From Saccharothrix sp. HUAS TT1 (GTDB taxonomy: Bacteria; Actinomycetota; Actinomycetes; Mycobacteriales; Pseudonocardiaceae), in NCBI RefSeq assembly GCF_040744945.1, contig NZ_CP160453.1:5332001-5396000 (forward strand): a stretch of DNA of 64,000 nucleotides. Reading direction: 5' to 3'. Below, in pieces: positions 16,172 to 24,681 of this stretch. The notes beneath the pieces are model-generated. The model was not told the origin of the DNA. It did no database searches and was given only the letters and a program-made list of their open reading frames with translations. Made by a program: the position numbers and the translations under genes. How positions within the stretch are numbered: the first letter of the stretch is position 1; every line of letters begins with the position of its first letter.

Positions 16172-18037
16172 ATGTCGGCCGCCGATTCGGAGTCGAGCGA
16201 AGTCGCGGACACTGCTGCATCGGACGCCAAAGTGAACACAACAAGTACAAGCACGCGGCGGAACATCAAGCGGTCCAACAACGCGATCTGGAAGATCGTA
16301 GTTGCGGATGGTGAGACACCAAAAGGGCGCCTTGATGAGGTGATCAAAGCTTACGAAATGGCGTTGATCACTGAAGGTTCTACCAAGCAGTCGTTGGTTC
16401 TGGTACCGCTTAGGCAATCCGAGTCAAAGATAAAACTGGAACTATATGTAAGGCCTAACTTCGGCGTAGGCCTACTGCCGTTCGTGGAAGATTATCTAAT
16501 GCAGCCCGAGGACACGAAAAGGTTCGCTGTCCAAGGGGTAGATGCTTGCCTCTTCATAAGCACGGACTCATCTCTATATGCAATCACTTCCGGCGGCGGT
16601 CACCATATAATCGCAGATTTTGTCGACTACAGCTTCCCGTTTGACATGGCTAAGCGGCTGATCTCGAATAACTTCACCGCTGCCGACGTGCGTGATATGA
16701 CTGGCTCTAGGACGAGTCGGGCTGAAACGTATCGACACACGTATTCCATTGACAAAAGTGAAGCAATGGATACGATTTGGAAGAAGCTTGTTGGGCGCCT
16801 CGACGCCGAGCGTCTTCCGGAAGGAAGTCCCCTGCGCGGCTTCATCAATCCGGAAAGGCCGCCTGCGGTGGAGATCAAATCTGCGTTCGTGCTTCGACAG
16901 AAGCTGGGTCTTTCAGACGTGTGTGAGCTAGTCAAAGCCTTGGAAAGTCTCCCGGAGCCGACTCCGGAACATCTCAAAGAGCTTTCTTTTCTCGACAACC
17001 TTTACCCGATCAAGAACGATAAAGACTTGACGTGTAGCCTCTGCGAAGAGTTCGTCGAGAATGTGCGTCTAGCATTGCTCGTCGACGAAGTGCCGGATGT
17101 GGATGTCCTTGACCCCTACGAGATTATTTCATTCAAGGCTGCGTCGGAATTCAAGCTCGGTCGAGACAGGATTGGCGACAGTCCGCCAACCATCGACGAG
17201 CTGCTTCCGGTTCTGAAGAACAGGCTGTGCAGATTTCTTGAAAACCGGAAAGACTTCTACGACCACTTCATTACCCTTACCCTTAGTTACAGGGTTGATC
17301 CGGACGACAAGTCTAAAGTAATCAGACGCAAGCTCTTTGAGTACCTTCACGGTCAAGTTGACTTCGAAGGAAAGACTTACTTTCGTATCGACAAAGTCTG
17401 GTATCGAAGTTTTGGTGACTTCCTTGAAAACCTGAAGCGGGACTTCATCGCGGAAGTATTTAGTCGCGAACGGCCGGTCTTGCTTGGACCAGATGTGGAG
17501 TTCTTGCCTTGGGCTGGTGGTTCTGAACGGGACTTCAACATCGCGCAGGCGAAAGAGAACGACTTCTATTTTGGTGACGAGATATTCGCAAAGGTCGACC
17601 GCGGAAAGGTTGAGCTTTTTGACCTACTGAAGGTTGACGACGAAAACAGGAAGCTATACATCATACATGTGAAAAAAGAATTCGCCGCAAAGATGCGTGA
17701 CGCATGCTCCCAGATAACCGTCTCGGCAGACGTCATCTCGAAAGACCGCGAGCAGGGTAAGGATGTCTTGATCAACTACTATCGGAACGAATGGAGTAAA
17801 AATGAACTAAACGCAGGTGTCTCTGAAGATGCGTTCTTGTCTTGGTTCGACTATGACTTGATTTATGTCGTCCTGTGTTCGACCCGCAATACGTTTGTCG
17901 CGGAAGACTTCCAGGAGAACAGGCTCACTTCCCACATCGCGCGTAGGGAGATCTTGGCGACTAAGAATGAAATGAAACGGAATCGGTACGACTTTCGCTT
18001 GGCTCACACGAAGTACTCGACGAGCAAGGGGGCTTAG
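16172..18037 (+). CDS. DUF6119 / TIGR04141 family sporadically distributed protein
   Basis: This 621-residue protein starts at ATG 16172, with GGGAGGAAG directly upstream. After a Ser/Thr-rich leader, the conserved family stretch runs from about residue 90: FGVGLLPFVEDYL, then CLFISTDSSLYAITSGGGHH and FVDYSFPFDMAKRLIS. A second conserved block, KVELFDLLKVDDENRKLYII followed by HVKKEF, resembles a nuclease-like beta-strand core. No membrane segment is present. Codons are far richer in A and T than in neighbouring genes (GC near one half), a sign of recent transfer. The family is patchily distributed and often lies among mobile and defence genes. I infer a defence cargo gene of the element. Its biochemical activity is not known to me. 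Confidence 0.7.
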   Translation: MSAADSESSEVADTAASDAKVNTTSTSTRRNIKRSNNAIWKIVVADGETPKGRLDEVIKAYEMALITEGSTKQSLVLVPLRQSESKIKLELYVRPNFGVGLLPFVEDYLMQPEDTKRFAVQGVDACLFISTDSSLYAITSGGGHHIIADFVDYSFPFDMAKRLISNNFTAADVRDMTGSRTSRAETYRHTYSIDKSEAMDTIWKKLVGRLDAERLPEGSPLRGFINPERPPAVEIKSAFVLRQKLGLSDVCELVKALESLPEPTPEHLKELSFLDNLYPIKNDKDLTCSLCEEFVENVRLALLVDEVPDVDVLDPYEIISFKAASEFKLGRDRIGDSPPTIDELLPVLKNRLCRFLENRKDFYDHFITLTLSYRVDPDDKSKVIRRKLFEYLHGQVDFEGKTYFRIDKVWYRSFGDFLENLKRDFIAEVFSRERPVLLGPDVEFLPWAGGSERDFNIAQAKENDFYFGDEIFAKVDRGKVELFDLLKVDDENRKLYIIHVKKEFAAKMRDACSQITVSADVISKDREQGKDVLINYYRNEWSKNELNAGVSEDAFLSWFDYDLIYVVLCSTRNTFVAEDFQENRLTSHIARREILATKNEMKRNRYDFRLAHTKYSTSKGA

Positions 18038-18192
18038 CTGAGGATGTAAGGCGACCTTAGGTGCTGCGATGGAGTTGAACTCTGTTAACTGGTTTGGTCC
18101 GGTTGGCACTCGACACGTGTGAGCCACGTGAGTTACCTATTTTGGTGCGAAACTTGTGGAGGTTCTGAAGCTTCTTTGTAATCGAACGTTGT

Positions 18193-18873
18193 TTATAGCA
18201 GTTCGTTGTCTTCGAGCCTTTCGGATTGGGGAATAGAAAACGGTGTGACGTCAACCAGTTTTCCGCAACTGTCGCGAATTACGTTCCACTCGTAGCCGTC
18301 GGCGCCCTTCTCCTGCCTTTCGGAGATCTGATGGAGTGCGAAGCCTCGATGATGGCGATCCCAGAGTGTCGCGTGGCGCCACCTTCGAACAAATTTCCGG
18401 CGCCTAAGGATACCCTGCGAATTTCGATACCAGCCACGTCCTTGGCTATCGACGAACGTTGTATCCACTAGAGTGTCATTGGTAAAGGCGACAGTGTCGC
18501 AACCATCGACCCTAAATAGCTTCGCGTAACGGACACTGTTTGGTGGAACGGTGTCAATAAAAGCTGCGAACCTCTTGTCTCTTAGGGAGACGTATAGTGA
18601 GCACACGACTGAGTAATATGGATGTGCGGATGCGTTGGCAACTTTTACGATCATCCAGTGGTGATGGCCAATGGGCTCGTGCTCTTCGCCTGCGTTTCCA
18701 TCTCCTCGGCCTGCTTCGACGATATGTGCGGAGCTGTGCAAGCCTGCGGCATCCCGCCGTGCTTGATCTTCGCGATTGCGTTTTAGTGCTGTAGCGGCAA
18801 CGACGGCGCCCGTGGCACCCGCGAGTGCGGAAACACTTCCAGTTACGAGAGGTGCGAGATTGATCCAATTCAC
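18193..18873 (-). CDS. Small membrane-anchored protein of unknown function
   Basis: I start this gene at GTG 18873 (VNWINLAPLVTG); an ATG at 18954 is possible but adds an unlikely leader. The 226-residue product has one N-terminal hydrophobic segment (LVTGSVSALAGATGAVVAAT), a basic turn LKRNREDQARRD, and a beta-rich soluble part with HHWMIVKVANASAHPYYSVV and VPPNSVRYAKLF, reminiscent of an immunoglobulin-like fold. The C-terminus is charged. Composition is lower in GC than typical for this genome, like the adjacent DUF6119 gene, so both may have arrived together. I do not recognise the family. Confidence 0.5.
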   Translation of the reverse strand: MNWINLAPLVTGSVSALAGATGAVVAATALKRNREDQARRDAAGLHSSAHIVEAGRGDGNAGEEHEPIGHHHWMIVKVANASAHPYYSVVCSLYVSLRDKRFAAFIDTVPPNSVRYAKLFRVDGCDTVAFTNDTLVDTTFVDSQGRGWYRNSQGILRRRKFVRRWRHATLWDRHHRGFALHQISERQEKGADGYEWNVIRDSCGKLVDVTPFSIPQSERLEDNELL

Positions 18874-19271
18874 TGGACTTCGTTTCCTTTGCCAAGGTGT
18901 CGCGTGAATCCCATTGTTAAGACCTCTGCAGGGTTCTGTCGAGCTCTGGAACATCGTACGTCATCAGGCAGTCGTCGTGGAGGGATTTTCTCCATGTGAT
19001 GGTCGTCAGGGCCGTCGCTGCCTTCTTGATCGCGCTCATGACGGCTGGTGGCCGGACGCATCACGGCGCTGGCGCTTGATCTCGTATAGCGACGTCTACG
19101 AGCGGTCGCCGAAACGTCTGCATATCCGATCCTGTGTCGGTTGGGTGCATCAGGTGGTTAGTGGATCTGAGGGATGATCGGACCCCGTGAGTCTTCTTAG
19201 GTCGCTGCTGGGTCATTCACCTTGACTGGACCGCTGGCCAATCTGTTGACAGCGGATCGTCTGAGGTGGTG

Positions 19272-19490
19272 ATGGTCATGGTGTGGAGTGAGTTGGCGAG
19301 TGATTCCGGCGGCATCGTGCTGTTTCTGGTGTGGCTCGTGATCCCTCTGCTCTACCTCGTCACTGTCGGTAGGCGGTACGCGCGGCAGTGCCAGAAGAAC
19401 GCACAGGTGGCGGTTTGGGCGCGGGATGAGGTGTGCCTGATCCGTGAGGAGCAGAGGGAAGGCAGTCATGACGGTGACGCTGGTGAGTGA
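19272..19490 (+). CDS. Short single-span membrane protein
   Basis: Several starts compete (GTG 19266, ATG 19272, ATG 19278). GAGGTGG at 19264-19270 best fits 19272. The roughly 72-residue product has one clear transmembrane helix (GGIVLFLVWLVIPLLYLVTV) followed by a basic stop-transfer RRYARQC and a charged tail. It overlaps the next gene by 23 bases. It is the first of three closely packed small genes that look like one operon at the head of the element's conserved block. Function unknown. Confidence 0.5.
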   Translation: MVMVWSELASDSGGIVLFLVWLVIPLLYLVTVGRRYARQCQKNAQVAVWARDEVCLIREEQREGSHDGDAGE

Positions 19491-19803
19491 CGGCGAACAG
19501 GGAGAGGGTGGGGAGAAGCCCGTCTCGCTGTTTGATGACCCGAAGGTCGTCGGTGAGGTTCAGGAGTTCGTGGACGATCAGGCTCCGCGGGTGTTCGCGG
19601 TGGTGCAGGAGACGTTCGGGCCTCCGGAGGACTTGCAGATCATGGCGTGGGGGATGACCACCAAGAAGGGGGTCGAGGTGATCAGCGTGCACGGTGGGAT
19701 GCGCATGGGGCTCCAGTCGGCGGAGAACGCGCTGATCTTCTACCGGGCCGGTGGGAGTGCGAACCCTCGGATCTTCTGGGTCGGGGGCAAGGGTGACGAG
19801 TAA
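19468..19803 (+). CDS. Hypothetical protein of 111 residues
   Basis: The start is ATG 19468 (MTVTLVSDGEQG) with GAGGGAAGG upstream, inside the end of the preceding gene. The soluble product has conserved-looking segments FVDDQAPRVFAVVQ, MAWGMTTKKGVEVISVHGG and SAENALIFYRAG. No family was recognised. It overlaps the following gene by 11 bases, so the two are probably translationally coupled. Its place in a block with WhiB, FtsK and integrase genes suggests an accessory function of the element. Confidence 0.5.
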   Translation: MTVTLVSDGEQGEGGEKPVSLFDDPKVVGEVQEFVDDQAPRVFAVVQETFGPPEDLQIMAWGMTTKKGVEVISVHGGMRMGLQSAENALIFYRAGGSANPRIFWVGGKGDE

Positions 19804-20350
19804 CGGGCTGGAGACGGCGCTGGAATGCGTCGGGCGTGGGTGGCCGGTTGTGCCGGGGGCGCTGTGGGTCGGTGACTCCTATGTTGATCCGGTTACGAAC
19901 GCTGAGTGCGATGCGCTCGCCTTGGCGTCGCCTGCGATGGCGACTCTGGACCCGGAGGAGGTCCGGCGGCTGTGGCCGGTGTCGGACGGCGGGGTCACGC
20001 GGTCGGCGTTGGCTGTGCTGGGCAAGCTGATGGCTGCGGTGGTGGTGGAGCCTGAGCTGGCGCGGCGGGTGGTCGATTCGGAGGCGTTCCGGGCGTCGCC
20101 GACGCCGGTGGTGATGCTTCCGGTTCCGACGCTCGGGTTGATGATCGAGTCGGCGGTGTTCGTGGTGTCGTCGGCGGAGGGGCTGGATGAGAGGTTGGTC
20201 TTTCCTCGGGGCTCGATGCTGCCGCTGCCGCCCGCCGTGGTGGAAGGGCACAAGGCGGAGTGGCTCGTGTCGCCTGCCGAGTGTGGCGAGTTGATGAGCG
20301 GTCCGGATTTGGCGGACCTGTTGGCGCTGGAGACCTCCAACCGTCGTTGA
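19793..20350 (+). CDS. Hypothetical protein, weak resemblance to a primase/polymerase N-terminus
   Basis: The gene begins at GTG 19793 (VTSNGLETALECVG), overlapping the previous stop. The 185-residue product opens with ETALECVGRGWPVVPGALW, which recalls the start of bifunctional primase-polymerase (Prim-Pol) domains. I do not see the catalytic Asp pair in a clear motif, so this is only a hint. The middle, SALAVLGKLMAAVVVEPELA, is helical. A 9-bp hairpin at 20374 follows and probably ends the operon. If it is a primase relative, it would be the only replication-linked gene in the element. Confidence 0.45.
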   Translation: MTSNGLETALECVGRGWPVVPGALWVGDSYVDPVTNAECDALALASPAMATLDPEEVRRLWPVSDGGVTRSALAVLGKLMAAVVVEPELARRVVDSEAFRASPTPVVMLPVPTLGLMIESAVFVVSSAEGLDERLVFPRGSMLPLPPAVVEGHKAEWLVSPAECGELMSGPDLADLLALETSNRR

Positions 20351-20373
20351 CCGCGCCCCGACGGTTGGGCATG

Positions 20374-20400
20374 GGGTGCCGGATGCCTCCCCCGGCACCC
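20374..20400. terminator. Hairpin terminator after the small-gene operon
   Basis: GGGTGCCGG (20374-20382) pairs exactly with CCGGCACCC (20392-20400) around a nine-base loop. It begins 24 bases after the stop at 20350. Confidence 0.5.
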
Positions 20401-20402
20401 TT

Positions 20403-20590
20403 GGGACGGGACGGCCGTGTGCGAACCATCCATTCGGATGGCATCGTGCACGGCCGTTTCGTGCGTTTGGGACGGGTTGGAGTGTCCCGTCCCGGTCGTC
20501 ACTGTGGCGTGTTTGCGCTGGTCAGACCCAGTGTGTGAGGTGTCCCGTCGGTCGGGACGGGTTGGCGTGGTGGGACGGGGCTCGGGACGG
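20403..20590. repeat. GGGACGG repeat cluster with internal hairpin
   Basis: GGGACGG occurs on the plus strand at 20403, 20408, 20469, 20554, 20572 and 20584, and inverted at 20487-20493. A longer unit GGGACGGGTTGG is shared by the copies at 20469 and 20554. Between the first copies lies a long imperfect stem, ACGGCCGTG... paired with ...CACGGCCGT, capped by CCATCC-ATTC-GGATGG (20411-20457). The cluster sits directly upstream of the regulator gene at 20661. It could be an operator array, or a transfer or replication origin of the element. Confidence 0.5.
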
Positions 20591-20660
20591 GTAGCAGCTA
20601 CGTCGTGACACACTGAAATCAACGGCTTGTCAGCGCAGAATCAGCCGGTGAGAGGTGGTC

Positions 20661-22235
20661 ATGCGGACGGCGCGGACGGTGCTTGAGCAGAAGATTTGGG
20701 ACCGACAGCAGACGCTGGAGGAGTTCGCCGAGTACGTCGAGGTCTTCGCGCGGGAGGCTGGAGAACCCGGCACGATCAGCTTGCGTCACCTCCACAGGCT
20801 GGCTGCGGGGCGGAGGTCGTCCGGTCAGCCGCTCGGTCCGGTCCGGCCGGTGACTGCTCGGCTGTTGGAGAAGATCTTCCGGACCAGCATCCACGAGCTG
20901 TTGGCGGAACCCTCGGCTGCTGGGTCCGCGGGGAACGACGTCGGCAAGGTGGACGTGCGTGCGAACGCCGACTTGGCTGACATGGCCGATTGGTTGGACG
21001 AGCGGGCCGGGTGGGCACCAGAGGAGAGCCGAGCGAGGGTTCACGCCAAGCTCTCCACGTTCGAGGCAGGCGCGCTGGTCGACCGGCGGTATCGGCGCGC
21101 GAGGGTGAGTCGGGAGCAGATCGTTCGTGCGCTCCGCGCGTACTACCGACGTGGAGTCGCTGGGCACGACATGTACCGCGTGCGTTGTGGTGGCGAAGAC
21201 GTCAGGACCAGCATCCTTGCTCGTCCCGAGTGGCTTGATCAGCCCGCTTCGTTGACGGCGGAGAACGACCGCTTGGTGCTCGCCGGCCGCCGTGATGGTC
21301 CGCGCGCTGCCCTGAGTGAAGTGGCGGCGGAAGCGGCTGTGGACCGGCTCGCTGAGTGGGCCGCGTTGGACGTGCGGGTCATGAACCTGCCGCTCTACCG
21401 GCTGCTGCGTGTGGACGTCGGTTCGGCCATCGAGGGCACGGTGGGGCTGGTGGACTTCGCCGAGTACGCCTTGACGGCGGATCTGCTCGAAGGCGAGCTG
21501 GTCGAGGCGGTGGTGTCGGGCGCGGGAACGGGTGCGCTGCCGCTTCGGGACGAGTTCTTGCCGAATCTCGATGCAGTGCTCGACCTGCCGGGACGCGTGT
21601 GCGCAGGCGGTGTGCTGGCGCTATGTGCGATCGCTCGTCCGCGTGATCCGTACCGTGGGGCGCCGGACTACGTGCTGCTGGTGCAGGAGCGGTCTGGGCA
21701 TGTGCTCAACACGTCCGGGCGGTTGGCCGTTGTACCGAAGGGCTTCCACCAGCCGTTGACCGATGTGCGTGCAGACGCTCGGGTCAGCGCCACGCTGCTC
21801 CGAGAGTTGGAGGAGGAGCTGTTCGGCCGCGACGAGGTGGACACCACGGCGGGGGAGGGCCGCGTGGCTGCGCCGATGCACCCTGGGCGGTGGTCTGCGT
21901 CGATGAGGTGGCTGCGCGAAGATCCGAGCAGGATGCGGATGGAATGCACCGGGTTCGGGTTCAATCTGGTAAGCGGGAATTACGAGTTCGCTAGTCTTGT
22001 GGTCATCGAGGACGAGGAGTTCTGGACACGCTTCGGTGGGGCGGTTGAGGCCAACTGGGAAGCGTCGGGATTGCGGTTGTATTCGAGCCTTGACGACGAA
22101 TTGATCACCGATTTGGTGACGCACGAGTCCTGGAGCAACGAAGGGCTGTTCGCGTTGCTCCAGGGACTACGGCGGCTTGCGGAGATCGGTGGCCGGCGGG
22201 TGAAGCTACCGGCAATCGAAGTGTCAGGTCTGTGA
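20661..22235 (+). CDS. XRE-type regulator with Nudix-like domain (paralogue 1)
   Basis: The start is ATG 20661, with AGAGGTGG just before it (GTG 20655 is an alternative). The 524-residue product has an N-terminal HTH-like region of about 90 residues (TLEEFAEYVEVFAREAG, then LRHLHRLAAGRRS). A conserved helical region (DMADWLDERAGWAPEESRA) follows, then a long domain with QERSGHVLNTSGRLAVVPKG and the Nudix-box-like LRELEEELFGRDEVD. The Nudix spacing is non-standard, so hydrolase activity is unsure. It is clearly homologous over about 420 residues to the convergent gene at 24142-22571. In the actinobacterial element pSAM2 a Nudix protein (Pif) gives transfer immunity, so regulation or immunity is a reasonable guess. 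Confidence 0.6.
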   Translation: MRTARTVLEQKIWDRQQTLEEFAEYVEVFAREAGEPGTISLRHLHRLAAGRRSSGQPLGPVRPVTARLLEKIFRTSIHELLAEPSAAGSAGNDVGKVDVRANADLADMADWLDERAGWAPEESRARVHAKLSTFEAGALVDRRYRRARVSREQIVRALRAYYRRGVAGHDMYRVRCGGEDVRTSILARPEWLDQPASLTAENDRLVLAGRRDGPRAALSEVAAEAAVDRLAEWAALDVRVMNLPLYRLLRVDVGSAIEGTVGLVDFAEYALTADLLEGELVEAVVSGAGTGALPLRDEFLPNLDAVLDLPGRVCAGGVLALCAIARPRDPYRGAPDYVLLVQERSGHVLNTSGRLAVVPKGFHQPLTDVRADARVSATLLRELEEELFGRDEVDTTAGEGRVAAPMHPGRWSASMRWLREDPSRMRMECTGFGFNLVSGNYEFASLVVIEDEEFWTRFGGAVEANWEASGLRLYSSLDDELITDLVTHESWSNEGLFALLQGLRRLAEIGGRRVKLPAIEVSGL

Positions 22236-22574
22236 CGGCCACCGGACCGTGAGGACGGTCGAGTCTTCGAGCGCTTCCCACGAGTGGTCGACGCCGGCAC
22301 CCCACATCACGTAGTCGCCGGGGCGGGTCATGGTGGTGTTGCCCTCGGTGGTGTCGACGCGGAAGTTGCCCTGTACCAATAGAACCAGGGTGGTTCGCTG
22401 ATCGTCGGACGTCCACTCGACACGCTTGTCGCCCGCCGGGTGGTTGAACCACTTGACCTCTACGTCCTTCTGGGACCGGACGCCCTCGGACGGGTCGATG
22501 AAGTGGCCTACCAGCCAGCCGCGGGTCACCGCGCCGTCTTCGTTGGCGTTTCCGGCTTGCCAGTTGGCGGTCAC
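22224..22574 (-). CDS. Small cupin-fold protein
   Basis: The gene uses GTG 22574, which overlaps the stop of the upstream paralogue gene as GTGA and has GGGAG five bases before it. The 116-residue product carries a cupin-like barrel: VKWFNHPAGDKRVEWTSDDQ, RTTLVLLVQGNFRVDT and RPGDYVMWGAGVDHSWEALE. The Gly-Asp-x-x-x-W-Gly and His-Ser-Trp turns are typical of the second cupin motif. Its stop overlaps the end of the converging gene at 22235 by 12 bases. Co-translation with the XRE/Nudix-like gene suggests it helps sense or process the same ligand. Substrate unknown. Confidence 0.6.
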   Translation of the reverse strand: MTANWQAGNANEDGAVTRGWLVGHFIDPSEGVRSQKDVEVKWFNHPAGDKRVEWTSDDQRTTLVLLVQGNFRVDTTEGNTTMTRPGDYVMWGAGVDHSWEALEDSTVLTVRWPSQT

Positions 22575-24142
22575 TCTGTCTCCCATTCGATCGTTGGCAG
22601 GTTCACGCGACTTCCGCCGATTTGCTGTAGACGGCGGAGGCCCTGGAGGAGCGCGAACAGTCCTTCGTTGCTCCACGCTACATCGTTGGTCAGTTCTTCG
22701 AGGCTGTCGGTGTCGAGGCTGGAGAACTGACGGAGGTTCGCTGCTTCCCAGTTCGCACGGACTTGTCCGCCGAACTCGGTCCAGAACTGTTCGTCTTCGA
22801 CCACGATCAGGCTGGCGAACTCGAAGTTGCCGCTGACGAGGTTCAGGCCGAACCCGGTGCACTCCATCCGCAGACGACCTGGCTCGGCGAGCAGCCAGCG
22901 CATCGGCTCGGACAGGCGGGTCGGGTGCATCGGGTCGGCGTGGCGCTGGTCGCCGATCGTGTTGTCGATGTCGTCACGGCCGAACAGCTCCTCTTCCATC
23001 TCGCGGCGGAGCGTCGCGCCGATCTGGGCATCGGCCCGGTAGTCGGTCAGTGGCTGGTGGAAGCCCTTGGGGATCACGGCCAGGCGGCGCGCGGCGTTGA
23101 TGACGTGGCCTGAGCGTTCCTGGACCAGCAGGAGGTAGTCCGCTTCGCCTCGGAACTGGTCGGCCGGTCGTGCGATTGCGGTCAAGGCCAGGGTGCCGCC
23201 CGCGCACATGCGGCCGAAGACGTCGAGGACCGAGGGCAGTTCGGGCAGGTAGGCGTCTCGGAGGGGGAGAGCGCCGGGCCTGATCGGTTGGTCGGTGGTG
23301 AGCGCGTCGACCAGCTCGCCTTCGAGCAGGTCCATCGTCACCACGTACCCCACGAAGTTCGTCACGCCGACGGAGCCGGCGAGCGCGTGTTTCCTCACGC
23401 CGACGTCGAGCAGTCGGTACAGCGGCATGTTGACCATGCGGTTGCCAAGCGCCAGTGCTTCGGCGAGCCGCTGTGCCGCGTGTCCGGCGCTCTCCTCGTT
23501 CATCGTCTGGTGATCGTTCGGGGTGACGGTCGACAGCTTGAGCCGGTCGTGGGCTGGGATGAGCGGGCAGTCGAGGTCGAGCCAGTCCGGGTGCGTGAAC
23601 ACGGTCGTGGACGCGCGGGTGGTGGAGCCGAAGCGGGCGGCGTAGCGGCCGTGGCCGGTGGTGGTCGCGCCGTAGTACGCGGCGAGCGCGCGGGCGGTGT
23701 CGCGCTGGTTCACCCGTCCCCGGCGGACGCCTCGGTCCTGTAGCGCGCGGACGTCCAAGCGGACGAGGCGGGCGGCAACGTCACGCCGTGCCGTTCCCGG
23801 CTCCCAGCCCGCGTGCTGGTCGAGCCAGTCGAGCGCCGCGACGATGTTCGGGTCGGAGCTGAGCCGTAGTTCGGCGTCGGCTGCCGAGCCGTCCGGGAGG
23901 TCGAGCTTCGGTTCGGCGGTCAGGGCGGCGAATCTGGCCTTGACCGTTGGGTCCGCCTGGTCGTGGGCGGTGTCGAGGAGTTGTTGCATCTCGGACTTCG
24001 GCTTGAGGTCCGGTTTCTGGTGCCAGCCGGCGACCGTGCGGACGGCGATTCCCAGGTGCTCGGCGAACGCTTCGTTCGTGAGGCGCATGGCTGCCTGGAG
24101 TGCGCTGGCGGTTCGGCCGGTCCAACCCTCGTGCTGGCTCAT
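22571..24142 (-). CDS. XRE-type regulator with Nudix-like domain (paralogue 2)
   Basis: The start is ATG 24142 (MSQHEGWTGRTASALQAAMR). The N-terminus holds an XRE helix-turn-helix, RLTNEAFAEHLGIAVRTVAG then WHQKPDLKPKSEMQQLL. From about residue 95 it parallels the gene at 20661: LDWLDQHAGWEPGTARRDV, QERSGHVINAARRLAVIPKG, LRREMEEELFGRDDID and the near-identical WSNEGLFALLQGLRRL. Length is 523 residues. The two genes face each other with only the cupin gene between them. Upstream at 24167-24210 lies a four-unit iteron array, the likely operator for this gene. Confidence 0.6.
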   Translation of the reverse strand: MSQHEGWTGRTASALQAAMRLTNEAFAEHLGIAVRTVAGWHQKPDLKPKSEMQQLLDTAHDQADPTVKARFAALTAEPKLDLPDGSAADAELRLSSDPNIVAALDWLDQHAGWEPGTARRDVAARLVRLDVRALQDRGVRRGRVNQRDTARALAAYYGATTTGHGRYAARFGSTTRASTTVFTHPDWLDLDCPLIPAHDRLKLSTVTPNDHQTMNEESAGHAAQRLAEALALGNRMVNMPLYRLLDVGVRKHALAGSVGVTNFVGYVVTMDLLEGELVDALTTDQPIRPGALPLRDAYLPELPSVLDVFGRMCAGGTLALTAIARPADQFRGEADYLLLVQERSGHVINAARRLAVIPKGFHQPLTDYRADAQIGATLRREMEEELFGRDDIDNTIGDQRHADPMHPTRLSEPMRWLLAEPGRLRMECTGFGLNLVSGNFEFASLIVVEDEQFWTEFGGQVRANWEAANLRQFSSLDTDSLEELTNDVAWSNEGLFALLQGLRRLQQIGGSRVNLPTIEWETE

Positions 24143-24166
24143 CTTCTCGCTATCCCCCGGAGCGAT

Positions 24167-24210
24167 GTGCACTGGTGGTGCACTGGATGTGCATCGGTGA
24201 TGCATGGGGC
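24167..24210. promoter_or_regulatory. Four tandem 11-bp iterons (TGCA-centred)
   Basis: TGCA occurs at 24168, 24179, 24190 and 24201, exactly 11 bases apart, in units GTGCACTGGTG, GTGCACTGGAT, GTGCATCGGTG and ATGCATGGGGC. The spacing puts all sites on one face of the helix. The array lies 25-68 bases upstream of the ATG at 24142, the position expected for an autoregulatory operator of that XRE protein. Confidence 0.65.
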
Positions 24211-24278
24211 CGAAGGCGCTTCCGCAGTGGAATTGAGCCATGGAAAACAGCTCGCTTCACCAGCGGAAATGCATCGCG

Positions 24279-24662
24279 CTAGCGGCGGTCGCGGACGTGT
24301 TCGATGACGGTCGAGAGGTCCGACTTGAGGTCGTCGAGGCGGTCGGTGATGTCGTTGAGCCGCTGCTCGAAACCGTCCAAACGGGACCAGAGGCTGTCGG
24401 TCGGGTTGATGATCGGCTCGTCGGCTTCCGGTGGCCTTCGGCCGTGCAGCACGGAGTCCAGGTGCTGCGGGTGCCAACCGAGCGTGGTCGACAGGGACTC
24501 AAGGGTCCGCGGGCTGCGGCGGCGCTCGACCGTGTGGTGCTGGATCTCGCGCACGATCGCTTGGGAGACGTGCGAGCGTTCCGCAAGCTCCCGTTGACGC
24601 CAACCCAGCTCGTTCACGCGCTGGTTGATGGCCTTGGCGACTGCCGCCCAATCCTCCGACAC
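24279..24662 (-). CDS. XRE-family repressor-like protein
   Basis: GTG 24662 is chosen because GGAGGA lies five bases upstream, and homology to HTH proteins begins at once; an ATG at 24734 is possible. The 127-residue product has a helix-turn-helix (GWRQRELAERSHVSQAIVRE followed by IQHHTVERRRSPRTLESLST) and a C-terminal heptad helix (RLNDITDRLDDLKSDLSTVI) likely to mediate dimerisation. It is divergently arranged with the excisionase/WhiB/FtsK operon. The GCTGA/TCAGC palindromes between them make it a good candidate for the master repressor of the element, a KorSA-like role. That role is inferred from position. Confidence 0.65.
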   Translation of the reverse strand: MSEDWAAVAKAINQRVNELGWRQRELAERSHVSQAIVREIQHHTVERRRSPRTLESLSTTLGWHPQHLDSVLHGRRPPEADEPIINPTDSLWSRLDGFEQRLNDITDRLDDLKSDLSTVIEHVRDRR

Positions 24663-24681
24663 GTATTCCTCCGCGCTCCGC

